Shown here: positions 41,054 to 50,657 of the stretch, piece after piece
Layout: each line of letters begins with the position of its first letter
Position numbering within the stretch: position 1 is the first letter of the stretch
Origin: Streptomyces carpinensis
GTDB lineage: Bacteria > Actinomycetota > Actinomycetes > Streptomycetales > Streptomycetaceae
NCBI RefSeq assembly: GCF_002154505.1
Contig: NZ_MUBM01000170.1
Coordinates: forward strand, 1-62,631
Reading direction: 5' to 3'
DNA length: 62,631 nucleotides
Made by a program: the position numbers and the translations under genes
The notes under the pieces: model-generated
The model's input: the letters and a program-made list of their open reading frames with translations, nothing else
The model's database searches: none
What the model was told of the DNA's origin: nothing

Positions 41054-42895
41054 TCAGAGGGTAAGTGTGGGGTCTTCGAGGTCGGCCCAGACGGCGAGGT
41101 CGAGGGTGCGTTCGAGGCCGTTGCGCTCGCCGGTGGTGATGTCTCCGGGTGCGGCGGTGGTGATCTGCCGCAGCCGGGTGCGGTCGAGGAGGTCGAGGGC
41201 GGGGCTGTTGTCCGCCGACAGCAGTTCGCGGACCTGGGTCTGCAGTTTCGTCACGTAGGCGGGGTCCTGGGTGGAGGGGTAGGGGCTTTTGACCCGCTCC
41301 GCGACGGACCGCGGCAGGAGTTCCGAGGTGGCTGCCCTCAGGAGGCTTTTCTCGCGGCCGTCGAAGGTCTTCATCGACCACGGGGTGTTGAAGACGTACT
41401 CGACCAGGCGGTGGTCGCAGAACGGGACGCGGACCTCCAGACCGGTGGCCATGCTGAGGCGGTCCTTGCGGTCCAGGAGCATGCGCACGAAGCGGGTGAG
41501 GTGGAGGTAGCACACTTCCCGCATCCGGCGTTCCAGGGGGTCCTTCTCGCCGTCCAGGTGAGGTACCTGGGCCATGGCCTGCGCGTACCGCTGGGCGATG
41601 TAACCGGGCAGGTCCAGTCGTTCCTGCAGCTCGGGATGGAGCAGCGAACTGCCACCGCGGCCATGAAGGCGTTCCAGCGCTGCCAGCCAGGGGAAGGTGC
41701 CGGCGTCCCGCGCGGCGGGGTCGTGGAACCATGCGTAGCCGCCGAAGACCTCGTCGGCGGACTCCCCGGACAGGGCCACCGTGGAGTGCTTGCGGATCGC
41801 CCTGAACAGCAGCAGCAGTGACTGGTCCAGGTCGCCCAGGCCCAGGGGGAGGTCCCGGGCGCGTACGGCGGCGGCGCGGACGGTCGGATCCGCAAGACCC
41901 TCGGGGTCGAGGACGATGTCCTCGTGGTCGGTGCCCGTGTGCCGGACGACGTCGTGGACGTACGGCGTGTCCGGCGTCGCACGCAGGTCGTCGGGGATGA
42001 AGTTCTCGCTCTGGCCGACGAAGTCGACGGCGAAGCTGCGCACGGTTTCCTTACCCCGGAGTTGCTGGGCTGCCAGTGCGGTGATGGCGCTGGAGTCCAA
42101 GCCGCCCGAGAGCAGGACGCACCGCGGCACGTCGGAGACCAGCTGGCGGCGGACAATGTCCTCCAGGAGCTCGCGTACCCGCACAATAGTGTCCTGCTGG
42201 CTGTCGGTGTGTTCGGCGGCGCTGAGCTGCCAGTACGTGCGGGTGTGCAGGCCCGCGCGCTCGACGGTCACCACGGTGCCGGGCTCCACTTCCCGCATTC
42301 CCGCCCAGATGGCGTGGCCGGGGGTTTTGGCCATGGAGAACAGTTCACGCAGGCCGTCGAGGTCGACGGTGCGGGATACGAAGGGGCTGGCCAGGATGGC
42401 TTTGGGCTCGGAGCCGAACAGGATGCCGTCGTCGGTGGCGTAGTAGTACAGAGGCTTGATACCCATGCGGTCACGGATCAGGAGCAGCCGGTCGGTTCGT
42501 CCGTCCCAGAGGGCGAAGGCGAACATGCCGTTGAGGTGTTCGGGGAGGTCGGCGTCCCACTCCAGGTAGCCGTGCAGCACGACTTCGGTGTCGCTGTCGG
42601 TGCGGAAGGAGTGGCCGAGGCGGCGTAGCTCGTCACGCAACTCGGTGTAGTTGTAGGCCTCTCCCGAATACACCAGTACGACGTCGCCGTCCGGTGTGTG
42701 CTCGCTCATTGGCTGGACGCCGCCGGGCAGGTCGATGATGGCGAGCCGGCGATGGCCCAGAACGGCGTGCGTGTCGAGCCACAGGCCCTGCGCGTCCGGT
42801 CCGCGGCAGGCCATCGTGGCGTTCATGGCTTCGGCGGTGGGGCGTTCGGACCGCAGATCGCGCTGATAGGACACCCAACCGGAGATCCCGCACAT
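41054..42895 (-). CDS. asnB: Asparagine synthetase B (glutamine-hydrolysing)
   Basis: This 613-aa protein begins MCGISGWVSY, with Cys2 the glutaminase nucleophile after Met removal; the glutaminase domain has the conserved RGPDAQGLW and NGMFAFALWD regions. The synthetase domain carries the PP-loop LLSGGLDSSAITALAA and later LSGESADEVFGGYAWF. It makes asparagine from aspartate, glutamine and ATP. The start is certain: AAGGAGGG precedes the ATG by seven bases. It is intact and monocistronic between transposon scars, so it may be a second copy acquired by transfer; a role in specialised amide formation cannot be excluded. Confidence 0.95.
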   Translation of the reverse strand: MCGISGWVSYQRDLRSERPTAEAMNATMACRGPDAQGLWLDTHAVLGHRRLAIIDLPGGVQPMSEHTPDGDVVLVYSGEAYNYTELRDELRRLGHSFRTDSDTEVVLHGYLEWDADLPEHLNGMFAFALWDGRTDRLLLIRDRMGIKPLYYYATDDGILFGSEPKAILASPFVSRTVDLDGLRELFSMAKTPGHAIWAGMREVEPGTVVTVERAGLHTRTYWQLSAAEHTDSQQDTIVRVRELLEDIVRRQLVSDVPRCVLLSGGLDSSAITALAAQQLRGKETVRSFAVDFVGQSENFIPDDLRATPDTPYVHDVVRHTGTDHEDIVLDPEGLADPTVRAAAVRARDLPLGLGDLDQSLLLLFRAIRKHSTVALSGESADEVFGGYAWFHDPAARDAGTFPWLAALERLHGRGGSSLLHPELQERLDLPGYIAQRYAQAMAQVPHLDGEKDPLERRMREVCYLHLTRFVRMLLDRKDRLSMATGLEVRVPFCDHRLVEYVFNTPWSMKTFDGREKSLLRAATSELLPRSVAERVKSPYPSTQDPAYVTKLQTQVRELLSADNSPALDLLDRTRLRQITTAAPGDITTGERNGLERTLDLAVWADLEDPTLTL

Positions 42896-43029
42896 GGGGT
42901 GGCCCTCCTTGCCGTGGAGAAGCATCCAGCACCGTGGATGGCACCCCCTACAGGACCGTAACAAGGACCGCCGACCGGCGCAGCTCGCACGAGCGCAGCC
43001 GCGGTGCGCTGCTGCCGGGGCACACGGGA

Positions 43030-43260
43030 GACACAAGGCCCACGGCCTGCTCTTCCTCGCGCTCACCGACGACTAAGGGCGACTGCTGTACCCGTCCGCG
43101 GCCCGCCCGGGACGCTCCTCGGAGATCACCACGACCCGCTGCAACAAGCTCAGGGCGAGCGTGCGGGCCGTCGAGCTGGGTGCCATCGGCGACCTCGGCT
43201 TCACAGTCCTGGACGACGACCCGGACAACCCTGCGGTCATCACCGTGCGCCAGCTCTCGC
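43030..43260 (+). pseudogene. IS5-type transposase fragment with in-frame stop
   Basis: The plus strand reads AHGLLFLALTDD, a TAA stop at 43074, then GRLLYPSAARPGRSSEITTT, NKLRASVRAVELGAIGDLGF and DDDPDNPAVITV. This is the central part of an IS5-like DDE transposase of actinobacteria (usually ...SAARPGS..HDIT..., GxLGFxGLDDDPDNPxVITGFK). The stop replaces a codon between DD and GRLLY. Neither end of the element is visible. Confidence 0.65.
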
Positions 43261-43329
43261 GTTCGGCGCGAGGGGCTTCTGGGGGCCGAGGCGTGGCCGG
43301 TGGTCGGCGGGCGCGGATGATGCGCAGCC

Positions 43330-43805
43330 ATGCTGCGGCGGCGAGAAGCCCCACGACCAAGACGCCGCCGAGCCGGACAGCGTGAGGAGCACGGCGATGA
43401 TGACGGCGGCCAGGGTGTTGAGCCAGCGTGGATTGACCCAGGGACCCAGGACTGCCCGGTCGTTACACAGCAGGAGCAGGAAGACGCTGGCGGAGGGCAG
43501 CAGCAGCCCGGCCAGGGCCTGCACGGCGGTGGTGATCAGTCCCAGGGGCGCACGGGGGATCAGCACGATCGCTGCGGCGAGTGCGACCATCCCGGTGTAG
43601 GTGGCGTTAGAACGCCTTGGCCTTGCCGAAGCTGCGGTGCAGGGAGTGGCGCAGGTTAAACATGTCGCCGAAAGGGTAGTTGGTGGCCAGGGTGACCGCG
43701 GCGGCGCCGGTGATCGAGGCGTCCAGGAGCACGACGGCGAACAGCGCCCCCAGGAGTCGGCTGTGCGCGCCCAGCGCGTTGGCGATGCATAGCGCGTCGG
43801 TGAAG
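43330..43805 (-). pseudogene. NRAMP-type metal transporter, C-terminal remnant
   Basis: On the minus strand LLGALFAVVLLDASITGAAA with LATNYPFGDMFNLRHSLHRS is a helix and loop of an NRAMP-family Mn/divalent-metal transporter. After a frame change near 43610 it continues TYTGMVALAAAIVLIPRAPL, GLITTAVQALAGLLLPSASV, LLLLCNDRAVLGPWVNPRWL and IIAVLLTLSG, the last helices. The N-terminal two thirds are replaced by an IS3 transposase piece, so the gene was cut by that element. Confidence 0.75.
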
Positions 43806-44170
43806 TGTCCGGCCGCGCCCGTGCCACGGACGGTGTAGTCGGCCACGATCCGACGGGAGCAAGCGTCCAGGACGAAAGCGACGTAGACCCAACCCGACCA
43901 GGCACGGATATAGGTCAGGTCGGCAAGCCACAGCTGGTTCGGTCGCTCGGCGGTGAACCGTCGGCTGACCAGGTTCGGAGGCCGTGGGGCGGCTGGCTCC
44001 GGGACCGTGGTGCGGCGGCGTTGCCCGCGGATGACGCCCTCGATGCCGAGCTTGCGTATCAGCCGCTCGACCGTGCACCGGGCCACCTGGAGTCCGGCAC
44101 GGACCAGGGCCCGGGCGGCGGTCTGCTTCGGCGGCCGCCTGACGGCCGGACGAGCGTAGGTCGATCAGCC
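43806..44170 (-). pseudogene. IS3-family transposase OrfB fragment
   Basis: The region reads VARCTVERLIRKLGIEGVIR, then FTAERPNQLWLADLTYIRAW and SGWVYVAFVLDACSRRIVAD, the helix-turn-helix end and the first catalytic Asp (ADLTYI) of an IS3-family integrase core. After about 130 residues the frame passes without a stop into NRAMP sequence, and the second and third catalytic acids are lost. It is a fusion scar between the IS and the transporter gene. Confidence 0.78.
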
Positions 44171-44272
44171 GTGCAGGCCAGTCGCGGCGAGCAGTTTGCT
44201 TGACTCCCGGGCGATGGCCTGGCTTGGCGGGACGATGTTGACGCGCGAGACGGCATAGTTGACCCGGCAGCG

Positions 44273-44400
44273 ATGACGGGCGTCCGGACGTGGAGCGGCC
44301 TCCGCGACGAACTTGTCGCGGAGGCCGGCGGCGAGGAGAAGGTGGCCGAGGCGCGGCAGCGCAACCAGGCGTACATCGACGGGCACCGACCGGCGGAACG
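44273..44400 (+). pseudogene. XRE-type antitoxin N-terminal fragment
   Basis: The sequence WSGLRDELVAEAGGEEKVAE, ARQRNQAYIDGHRPAERRR is the start of the actinobacterial antitoxin family in which an N-terminal helix (RDELVAEAGGEE) precedes an XRE helix-turn-helix. The HTH itself is missing, and the frame continues as antisense of the FAH gene. A good ATG is present at 44273. It is a broken toxin-antitoxin component at the right edge of the transposon scars. Confidence 0.55.
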
Positions 44401-44538
44401 CCGCCGTACCGTGCGGTGGAGAGGGAGTCTCTTCTGCCGGGAGGATGCCGTGGCTGATCGTCTGTGTCGCACCTACAGGAATGGAGTGGTAGCCGCTCTG
44501 ATGCCTGGGGCTGCCACCCTCTGCCTGGGGCTACCGCC

Positions 44539-45384
44539 CTACGCAGGTCGGGAGACGTCGCGGACGGTATTGCGAAGCGTCCCGAGTTTGCTGACTTCGA
44601 CTTCGACGACGTCACCGTCGACGATGAATCCCGGCGGCTCCATGAAGAGCCCGACACCGCCCGGCGTGCCGGTGACGATGACGTCGCCGGGGGAGAGCGG
44701 CGTGAACGCGGTGACGTACTCGATGATCGACGGAATGTCGTTGATCAGGTCGGCGACTTGGCCGCGCTGGCGTACCTCACCGTTGACCCGGGTGGTCAAC
44801 TCGAGTTCGGTGACATCGCCGACCTCGTCGGCTGTCACCAGGCAAGGACCGAAGCCACCGGTCCCCGGCCAGGTCTTGCCGGGCAGCCACTGACTGGCGG
44901 CACGCTGCCAATCGCGCACCGAGAAGTCGTTGTACACGGCATAGCCGGCGACGTGGTCGTAGGCCTCGGCCTTGGAGACCTGATGCGCGGGCTTGGAGAT
45001 GACCAGAGCCACCTCGCCCTCGTAGTCGAACTGCGCGGAGTCCGCGGGCTTGAGGGCGTCCTCGCCATGGCCCATCTGGCTGTCGGCGTAGCGGGCGAAG
45101 ACGACCGGGGCCTGAGGAGCCGCCTTGCCGATCTCCTCCTGGTGGGTGCGGTAGTTTACCCCGATGCAGATGATCTTGCCGGGCTCCGGGATGACCGGAG
45201 CGAGCCGCACATCACTGAGCGCCACTGGGCGATCGGTGTAGTGCGCCAAGGAATCGAGGGCGCCGGCTGCGATGGCCTCAGCGAGTGAAGGTGCTGTCGG
45301 GGCCGCGTCATAGACGGTCTCGGCGTCGAGACGCCCCCAGGCGATGCTGTGGTCGGCGCGGTAGTAGCTGACGAACTTGCTCAT
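44539..45384 (-). CDS. Fumarylacetoacetate-hydrolase-family protein
   Basis: This 281-aa protein has the FAH fold with IICIGVNYRTHQEEIGK, the metal-binding E-x-E in FDYEGEVALVISK, the second region DFSVRDWQ, GPCLVTADEVGD and the end TGTPGGVGLF. FAH enzymes hydrolyse C-C bonds of acylpyruvates or decarboxylate and isomerise oxo acids. It is the last gene of the leftward operon; its ATG overlaps the stop of the preceding hydroxylase (TGATG). In this operon it may act on a ring-cleavage product, for example fumarylpyruvate-type compounds, but a generic oxaloacetate or acylpyruvate role fits equally. Confidence 0.87.
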   Translation of the reverse strand: MSKFVSYYRADHSIAWGRLDAETVYDAAPTAPSLAEAIAAGALDSLAHYTDRPVALSDVRLAPVIPEPGKIICIGVNYRTHQEEIGKAAPQAPVVFARYADSQMGHGEDALKPADSAQFDYEGEVALVISKPAHQVSKAEAYDHVAGYAVYNDFSVRDWQRAASQWLPGKTWPGTGGFGPCLVTADEVGDVTELELTTRVNGEVRQRGQVADLINDIPSIIEYVTAFTPLSPGDVIVTGTPGGVGLFMEPPGFIVDGDVVEVEVSKLGTLRNTVRDVSRPA

Positions 45385-47015
45385 CAGTTGTTCCTGTTCA
45401 GTGGTGTGCGGGAGTGCGGGATTGCGGGGTATGGATCAGTCCGCCGGGAGCGGTCGTCGATGAAGGCGCGGAGGCGCTCGACGACGCGTTGCTCGCCGGC
45501 GGAGTCGAATACCGCCGCGACGTAGCGGTCGGGACGTACCGCGACGAAGACCGGAAGGGTGCCGGCGCCGGAGGTGAGCACCGCGGTGGTCTCGGTGACC
45601 ATGCCGTCGATCGGCTCGCCGCCCGGTGCGCGGACGCACAGCCGGTTCGCGTCGATTGCGTCCCAGTACGCATCGACCGCCGCGTCGGGCGGACCTCCGA
45701 TCTGCAGCAGCGCCCACCCGCGCCCGAGGTGGGCGTCGAGTCCGCGTTCGGCACCGGTAGCGTCGCGTACGACCGGTTGGCTCAGGGCGCGGCCGACGGT
45801 CACGGTGTCGAGGGTGACGCCGTGGGCTGCGACGGCGACCCCTGCGGTGTAGTCGGGTGGTGCGATGAAGCGCATGTTGGCGAGGAATTCGCGTACGCGG
45901 GGGATCAGGCTGACCGTGCGGACTACGGTGTCGCGTACGCGAGTGACCACCGGGTGGGTCGCCATGACGACTGCGCCGATGCGGCGCGAGACCGTCACCA
46001 TCGCGGCTCCGTGGGTGCGGCGCTCGACCTCGTACGAGTCCAGCAGCCGCTCGGTCGCGCCGCCGGTGATCGCCTCGATCAGCTTCCAGGTGAGGTTGGT
46101 CGCGTCGCGGATACCGGCGTTCAGGCCCTGGCCCGCGAACGGCGGCATCAGGTGCGCGGCGTCACCGACGAGGAACGTGCGCCCCGCACGGTATGTCCGC
46201 GCGACACGCTGGTGCGCGATGTACACGACCGCGCGGCGCACGTCATCCGGCGTCAGCTCGGCCCGGAAGCGCGGCACGACCAGCGCGCGGATCCGCTCCG
46301 GCGTCGTCATCTCGTCGGGGTCCTCGTCGTCGAAGAGCATGAACTCGATCCGCAGGCGTCCCTTGACGCCGGGCACGAGCACGTACGGCCGCTCCCCGTC
46401 GCCGTGGAATTCGGCGAACGGGTCCCGCGCGCACGGCTCGTTGTGCAGATCGACGACGATCCACCGCTGCGGTTGGGTGGTACCGGCCAGATCGATCCCG
46501 ACCGCCCGGCGGGTGAAGCTGCGTCCGCCGTCGGCGCCGATCAGCCAGTCGGCGGTCAGAGTCTGCGTCTTCTCTCCGATCGTCACGGTCACGCCGATCC
46601 CGTCGCTGTCCTGCGTGATCACGGTCGCCTCGGCGTCGCGCAGGAACTCGAGCCCCTCGTGCGCGACTGCTCGCTCCCACAGCAGCCGCTCCAGGATCGG
46701 CTGGTCGAACTGGGTCTTGGCGGGATGCCCCAGCCGCGACGCGACCGGCCTCGCCTCGAGCAGGAGGCGGCCCCCGAGCCCGAAGTAGCGACTGCCGGTG
46801 TCGAGCAGGGACTCGGCCTTCAGCGCGTCGGCCACACCGAGCTGCTCAAGGGTGCGGAACGACTCGTCCTGCAGGCTGATCGCGCGCGGCAGGTCGCCCG
46901 GCTCGCTCTCCTTCTCCACGAGCGTCGTACGCACCCCCGCATCGGCGAGCAGGAGAGCGGCGACGAGCCCGATCGGACCGGCACCCACCACGAGCACGTC
47001 ACGCCGCGCGGTCAC
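45384..47015 (-). CDS. FAD aromatic hydroxylase, MhpA-like (second copy)
   Basis: This 543-aa class A flavoprotein has the FAD motif VLVVGAGPIGLVAALLLADA at residues 6-25, the DG motif WLIGADGGRSFTRR, the second FAD motif TFLVGDAAHLMPPFAGQGLN and a C-terminal thioredoxin-like domain. This is the architecture of 3-(3-hydroxyphenyl)propionate hydroxylase and related phenol-type hydroxylases. The GTG at 47015 overlaps the stop of the Baeyer-Villiger gene (GTGA); the frame extends upstream only as antisense. It is distinct from the copy at 49044, suggesting hydroxylation of a different intermediate. Confidence 0.86.
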   Translation of the reverse strand: MTARRDVLVVGAGPIGLVAALLLADAGVRTTLVEKESEPGDLPRAISLQDESFRTLEQLGVADALKAESLLDTGSRYFGLGGRLLLEARPVASRLGHPAKTQFDQPILERLLWERAVAHEGLEFLRDAEATVITQDSDGIGVTVTIGEKTQTLTADWLIGADGGRSFTRRAVGIDLAGTTQPQRWIVVDLHNEPCARDPFAEFHGDGERPYVLVPGVKGRLRIEFMLFDDEDPDEMTTPERIRALVVPRFRAELTPDDVRRAVVYIAHQRVARTYRAGRTFLVGDAAHLMPPFAGQGLNAGIRDATNLTWKLIEAITGGATERLLDSYEVERRTHGAAMVTVSRRIGAVVMATHPVVTRVRDTVVRTVSLIPRVREFLANMRFIAPPDYTAGVAVAAHGVTLDTVTVGRALSQPVVRDATGAERGLDAHLGRGWALLQIGGPPDAAVDAYWDAIDANRLCVRAPGGEPIDGMVTETTAVLTSGAGTLPVFVAVRPDRYVAAVFDSAGEQRVVERLRAFIDDRSRRTDPYPAIPHSRTPLNRNN

Positions 47016-49000
47016 GGCTTCGCCTCCGGTCGTGGGCGGAGCGTGAAGTCGGTGTCGAAGTCGGCGCCCCGTGTCAGCTTCCAGTACTCGAGATGGCTGT
47101 ACGGCCATACCTGCGAGACCCGGCCGCGGGAGTTCTTGTACCAGGTGCGTACCTGCGGCTGCCCCCATGCACGCTCGGCATTGCCCTGGTCGATCCAGGC
47201 GAGGAAGCGGTCCAGGGTCTCCTGCTTGACCTCGAGCGACGTCGCCCCGCGGCGCAGCATCTGGTGGATCGCCTCGGTGGTGAACTCGACCCCGCACTCG
47301 ATCATGAAGTGGAACTGGCCGTGCACCACGTAGTTCGTGTTGGGTCCCTGGACGAGGAAGAGATTCGGGAAGCCGGGCACGGAGATACCGGCCCAGGCCG
47401 TCGCATCACCGTTCCAGTGCTCCTTGAGTGTCAGCCCGGACGGCCCGGTGACCACGATCGGGTCGAGGTAGTCGGACGCCTTGAACCCGGTCGCGTAGAT
47501 CACGGCGTCGACCGGGTGCTGCTCGCCGTCGGCGGTGACGATGCCGTCGGACGTGAACCGCTCGATCGGTGAGGTGACGAGCTCGGCGTGCTCCCGATGC
47601 AGGGCGCGCGCCCACACGCCGTTGTCGCGGAGCATCCGCTTGCCGCCGGGGGGATACGCGGGCACGACGACATCGAGCATGTCGGGACGGTCCGCCCACT
47701 GCTCGCGCATGATCGCGGTGAGTGCCTCACGCACCCGCAGGTTGGTCGCCGAGACCGAGTCGGTGCGGTCCCACTCCGGATCGACCTCGACGGTGTGCAG
47801 CCGTCCCGTGCGCGCACCCCAGAACGCCTGGAAGCGGTACCACTGCCCGTAGTGCGGGACGTGCTCGCTGAGCCAGGCCAGGGCCGGCGGTGTCGGGTCG
47901 TGGTAGTTCGGGGCGGGAACCGTCCACGGTCCGGACCGCTGGAATACATCGAGGTGGGCGACGCGGTCGATGATGCTCGGGACGATCTGGTAAGCGCTGG
48001 CGCCGGTGCCGACCACCGCGACGCGCTTCCCGGTCAGGTCCACGTCGTGGTCCCACCGCGCGGAGTGCATCTGCACGCCGCCGAAGTCGTCCTGTCCGGG
48101 GATCTCCGGAATGTTCGGCTTCTCCAGCTGCCCGGTCGCGGCGACGACGGCGTGGAACCGCCGGTACTGCTCGACGCCGTCGCGCCGTACGACGACCGCC
48201 CAGGTGGCCGATGCTTCGTCCCAGGTCATCGAGACGACCTCGGTGCTGAACTCGATGTGCTCGCGCAGCTTGGCGCGATCGACGATCTCGAGGGCGTACG
48301 CCTCGATCTCCGCGCCCTCGGCGTACGCGTCGGGCCAGTCGGCCCGCTGCGCGAAGGAGAAGCTGTAGCCGAAGGTCGGGGTGTCGAGACGTACGCCGGG
48401 GTAGGTGTTGGCCCACCAGGTGCCGCCGACCTCGGGGTGCTTCTCGAACGCGACGAACCGTATACCCGCCTGCTTGAGGCGGTACATCGCCGCGATGCCG
48501 CTCATCCCGGTGCCGATGACCGCGACCTCGAAGTCGCGGTCGGGTGCGACCTCGTCGATGTGCCAGGTCGGTGCTCCCGGCCGCTGCGTGACCAGGTCGA
48601 GCTCGTGCATCATCAGTGCCGCGTCCTCGGCACTGGCCCCGCCCGTGATGAAGTCGACGATGGTGCGTGCTTCCTCCGGCTCCAGCAGACGGGGCCAGGT
48701 GAGCCCCTCGTCGCGGACGCGCTTGAGCGCGGACAGCGCGAGCTCACGCGCATGCGCCTGCGCGGCCCCGCTCATGCCGCCGTGGGCAGGCGGGGTGGTG
48801 TCGACGGGAGGAAGCGGGGGGCGCAGCTCCGCCGGAATCAGCGTGTGATCTCCGGTCAGCGCCGCCAGTGCCGTGAGTAGCGACGGCAGGTCGGCCTCTG
48901 CGACGATGCCTTCGAGGAAGGCGTCGTCCTCTGTGATGTGCGTGTACTCGTCGCGCCAGTACACATCGTCGATCTGGGCGGCCTCGCTCGGGTCGGTCAT
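47012..49000 (-). CDS. Type I Baeyer-Villiger monooxygenase
   Basis: This 662-aa flavoprotein has two Rossmann motifs (FEVAVIGTGMSGIAAMYRL and KRVAVVGTGASAYQIV) around the BVMO fingerprint FGGVQMHSARWD, which fits F-x-G-x-x-x-H-x-x-x-W-(P/D). An N-terminal extension of about 140 residues precedes the first motif, as in larger cyclic-ketone and aryl-ketone BVMOs. Such enzymes insert oxygen next to a ketone using NADPH, giving an ester. The ATG at 49000 has GGAGGG upstream. In this operon the likely substrate is an aryl ketone side chain, giving a phenol ester for the other enzymes; this is inference. Confidence 0.9.
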   Translation of the reverse strand: MTDPSEAAQIDDVYWRDEYTHITEDDAFLEGIVAEADLPSLLTALAALTGDHTLIPAELRPPLPPVDTTPPAHGGMSGAAQAHARELALSALKRVRDEGLTWPRLLEPEEARTIVDFITGGASAEDAALMMHELDLVTQRPGAPTWHIDEVAPDRDFEVAVIGTGMSGIAAMYRLKQAGIRFVAFEKHPEVGGTWWANTYPGVRLDTPTFGYSFSFAQRADWPDAYAEGAEIEAYALEIVDRAKLREHIEFSTEVVSMTWDEASATWAVVVRRDGVEQYRRFHAVVAATGQLEKPNIPEIPGQDDFGGVQMHSARWDHDVDLTGKRVAVVGTGASAYQIVPSIIDRVAHLDVFQRSGPWTVPAPNYHDPTPPALAWLSEHVPHYGQWYRFQAFWGARTGRLHTVEVDPEWDRTDSVSATNLRVREALTAIMREQWADRPDMLDVVVPAYPPGGKRMLRDNGVWARALHREHAELVTSPIERFTSDGIVTADGEQHPVDAVIYATGFKASDYLDPIVVTGPSGLTLKEHWNGDATAWAGISVPGFPNLFLVQGPNTNYVVHGQFHFMIECGVEFTTEAIHQMLRRGATSLEVKQETLDRFLAWIDQGNAERAWGQPQVRTWYKNSRGRVSQVWPYSHLEYWKLTRGADFDTDFTLRPRPEAKP

Positions 49001-49043
49001 CAGCCCTCCGTCGTGTTCGGGGTTTCTCGGGGACATGCCGGGA

Positions 49044-50657
49044 TCACGCGACGCGGGCGGCCCCGAGGACGCGGGCAACGACGTCGTCGAGTTCTTGGGC
49101 GAGGCACTCGGCGGCGATCACATGGTCGGGGCGGATGATGACGGCGCCGACCGGGCGTGCGTCGAACCAGGCCTGCAGGCCCCACTCGCCGCCGAGGTCG
49201 CCGACGACGGTGACGCCGGCCGTGGCCTGCTTGCGCGCCCACGGCAACTGCACCTTCGGCACTACCTGCACGAGGCGGGCGCCGAGGCGATCGAGCACGG
49301 CGAGCCGCTCCGCCGACAGGAAGGCCCTCGGGTCGTTGTTCCAGGTGAGGATCCGCCAGCCCTGCCCGGTGGCCTCGTCGAGCAGCATCTCGATGCCGTC
49401 CGCGTCGGTGGCTTGCGGCTGCGGGAAGATCGAGCCGGCGAGACGCGGCACGTCGCGGTCGGGTACCGACTTGAACGTCGGCAGCGGTGTGTGGACCACG
49501 ACGCCCTGTTCGAACTTCGGCTGGGGCTTGAATGCCTGCCGCTTCTGGGCCTCCCGCTCCTCGGGGGTGCGGTTGGCGGCGATCCGGTCGCGCTCGGCGG
49601 CCTTGACCGGATCGTGGTCGGTCATCTCCTTCGCCATCCCGAGGGAGACGGCCACCATCTGCGTGACGTGGCCCCGGCGTTCGGTCTCGTACGTGTCCAG
49701 CAGACCTTCGGCCGCCAGGCCCTTGACGACGGCGGCCAGCTTCCAGCCGAGGTTGAAGGCGTCGCGGATCCCGGAGTTCCAGCCCTGGCCGCCGACGACC
49801 GGCATGACATGGGCGGCGTCGCCGGCGAGGAAGATCCGCCCGTGCCGGAACTGCCCGGCGATGCGGGCGTGGTGCCGGTAGACGCGCCGCCGGATGATGT
49901 CGAGTTTGGACGGGTCCGGCACGTGGGGTGCCAGCAGGCCGAAGATGTACTCGTCGTTGTCGACGTCGGCCTCGGTCTCGTCCTCGAAGAGCGTGAACTC
50001 CCAGCGCCGGATGCCGTGCGGCAGCGCGATGGAGGCGTAACTGCGGGCCGGATCCCCACCGAAAACGGCGTGCGGCGTGCCGATCGGGTCGTTGGCGACG
50101 TCGATCACGATGCCGTCGGTCGGCCGGGTCTCGCCCTCGAACGAGATGCCCAGGCGCTTGCGTGTGGGCGAGGCCCCGCCCTCGGCGGCGACGACGTACA
50201 GTGCGCGCACCGTCTCGCCGTTGGCGAGGGTGGCGACCACGCCGTTCTCGTCCTCGGCCAGGTCGGTGACCTCGGCGCCGAAACGCGCGGTGGCGTTCGG
50301 GAAGCGGTCCAGGCCGGCGAGCAGCACCTGGTCGACCAGCGGCTGCACGAAGCCGTTGCGGCGCGGCCAGCCGAACTCGCGCGTCGTCGGGTTCACTTCG
50401 GAGAGGATCATGCGGTCCCCGTTGACCATGTAGATCTTCTGGTCGGGGATGGTGTGGGGAAGCACCTCGCCGACCAGGCCCGCGGTCTGCATCGCGCGCA
50501 GTGCCTCGTCATCGATGCCCACGGCCCGCGGGTAGTCGATGAGCTCGTGCTCCCGCTCGACGACCAGGACGTCGACGCCCTGCTGCCCGAGCAGGTTGGC
50601 CAGGGTCAGGCCGACGGGGCCCGCACCGACGACGAGGACGTCGCAAGCGGTGGTCAT
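49044..50657 (-). CDS. mhpA: 3-(3-hydroxyphenyl)propionate hydroxylase-like FAD monooxygenase
   Basis: This 537-aa class A flavoprotein monooxygenase has the FAD motif VLVVGAGPVGLTLANLLGQQ at residues 7-26, VVAAEGGASPTRKRLGI (DG-like region), the second FAD motif IFLAGDAAHVMPVVGGQGWN and a C-terminal domain of about 120 residues. Pieces such as YPRAVGIDDEALRAMQ and MVNGDRMILSEVNPTTREFG are typical of MhpA, which makes 2,3-dihydroxyphenylpropionate. The ATG at 50657 overlaps the aldolase stop (ATGA). The frame continues upstream only because it overlaps the aldolase gene antisense-free frames; the family start fits here. Confidence 0.87.
   Translation of the reverse strand: MTTACDVLVVGAGPVGLTLANLLGQQGVDVLVVEREHELIDYPRAVGIDDEALRAMQTAGLVGEVLPHTIPDQKIYMVNGDRMILSEVNPTTREFGWPRRNGFVQPLVDQVLLAGLDRFPNATARFGAEVTDLAEDENGVVATLANGETVRALYVVAAEGGASPTRKRLGISFEGETRPTDGIVIDVANDPIGTPHAVFGGDPARSYASIALPHGIRRWEFTLFEDETEADVDNDEYIFGLLAPHVPDPSKLDIIRRRVYRHHARIAGQFRHGRIFLAGDAAHVMPVVGGQGWNSGIRDAFNLGWKLAAVVKGLAAEGLLDTYETERRGHVTQMVAVSLGMAKEMTDHDPVKAAERDRIAANRTPEEREAQKRQAFKPQPKFEQGVVVHTPLPTFKSVPDRDVPRLAGSIFPQPQATDADGIEMLLDEATGQGWRILTWNNDPRAFLSAERLAVLDRLGARLVQVVPKVQLPWARKQATAGVTVVGDLGGEWGLQAWFDARPVGAVIIRPDHVIAAECLAQELDDVVARVLGAARVA

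Noticed and set aside
42934..43320. Divergent small genes upstream of asnB
   Set aside because: Best explained as a decayed IS5-type transposase; the other frames are shadows.
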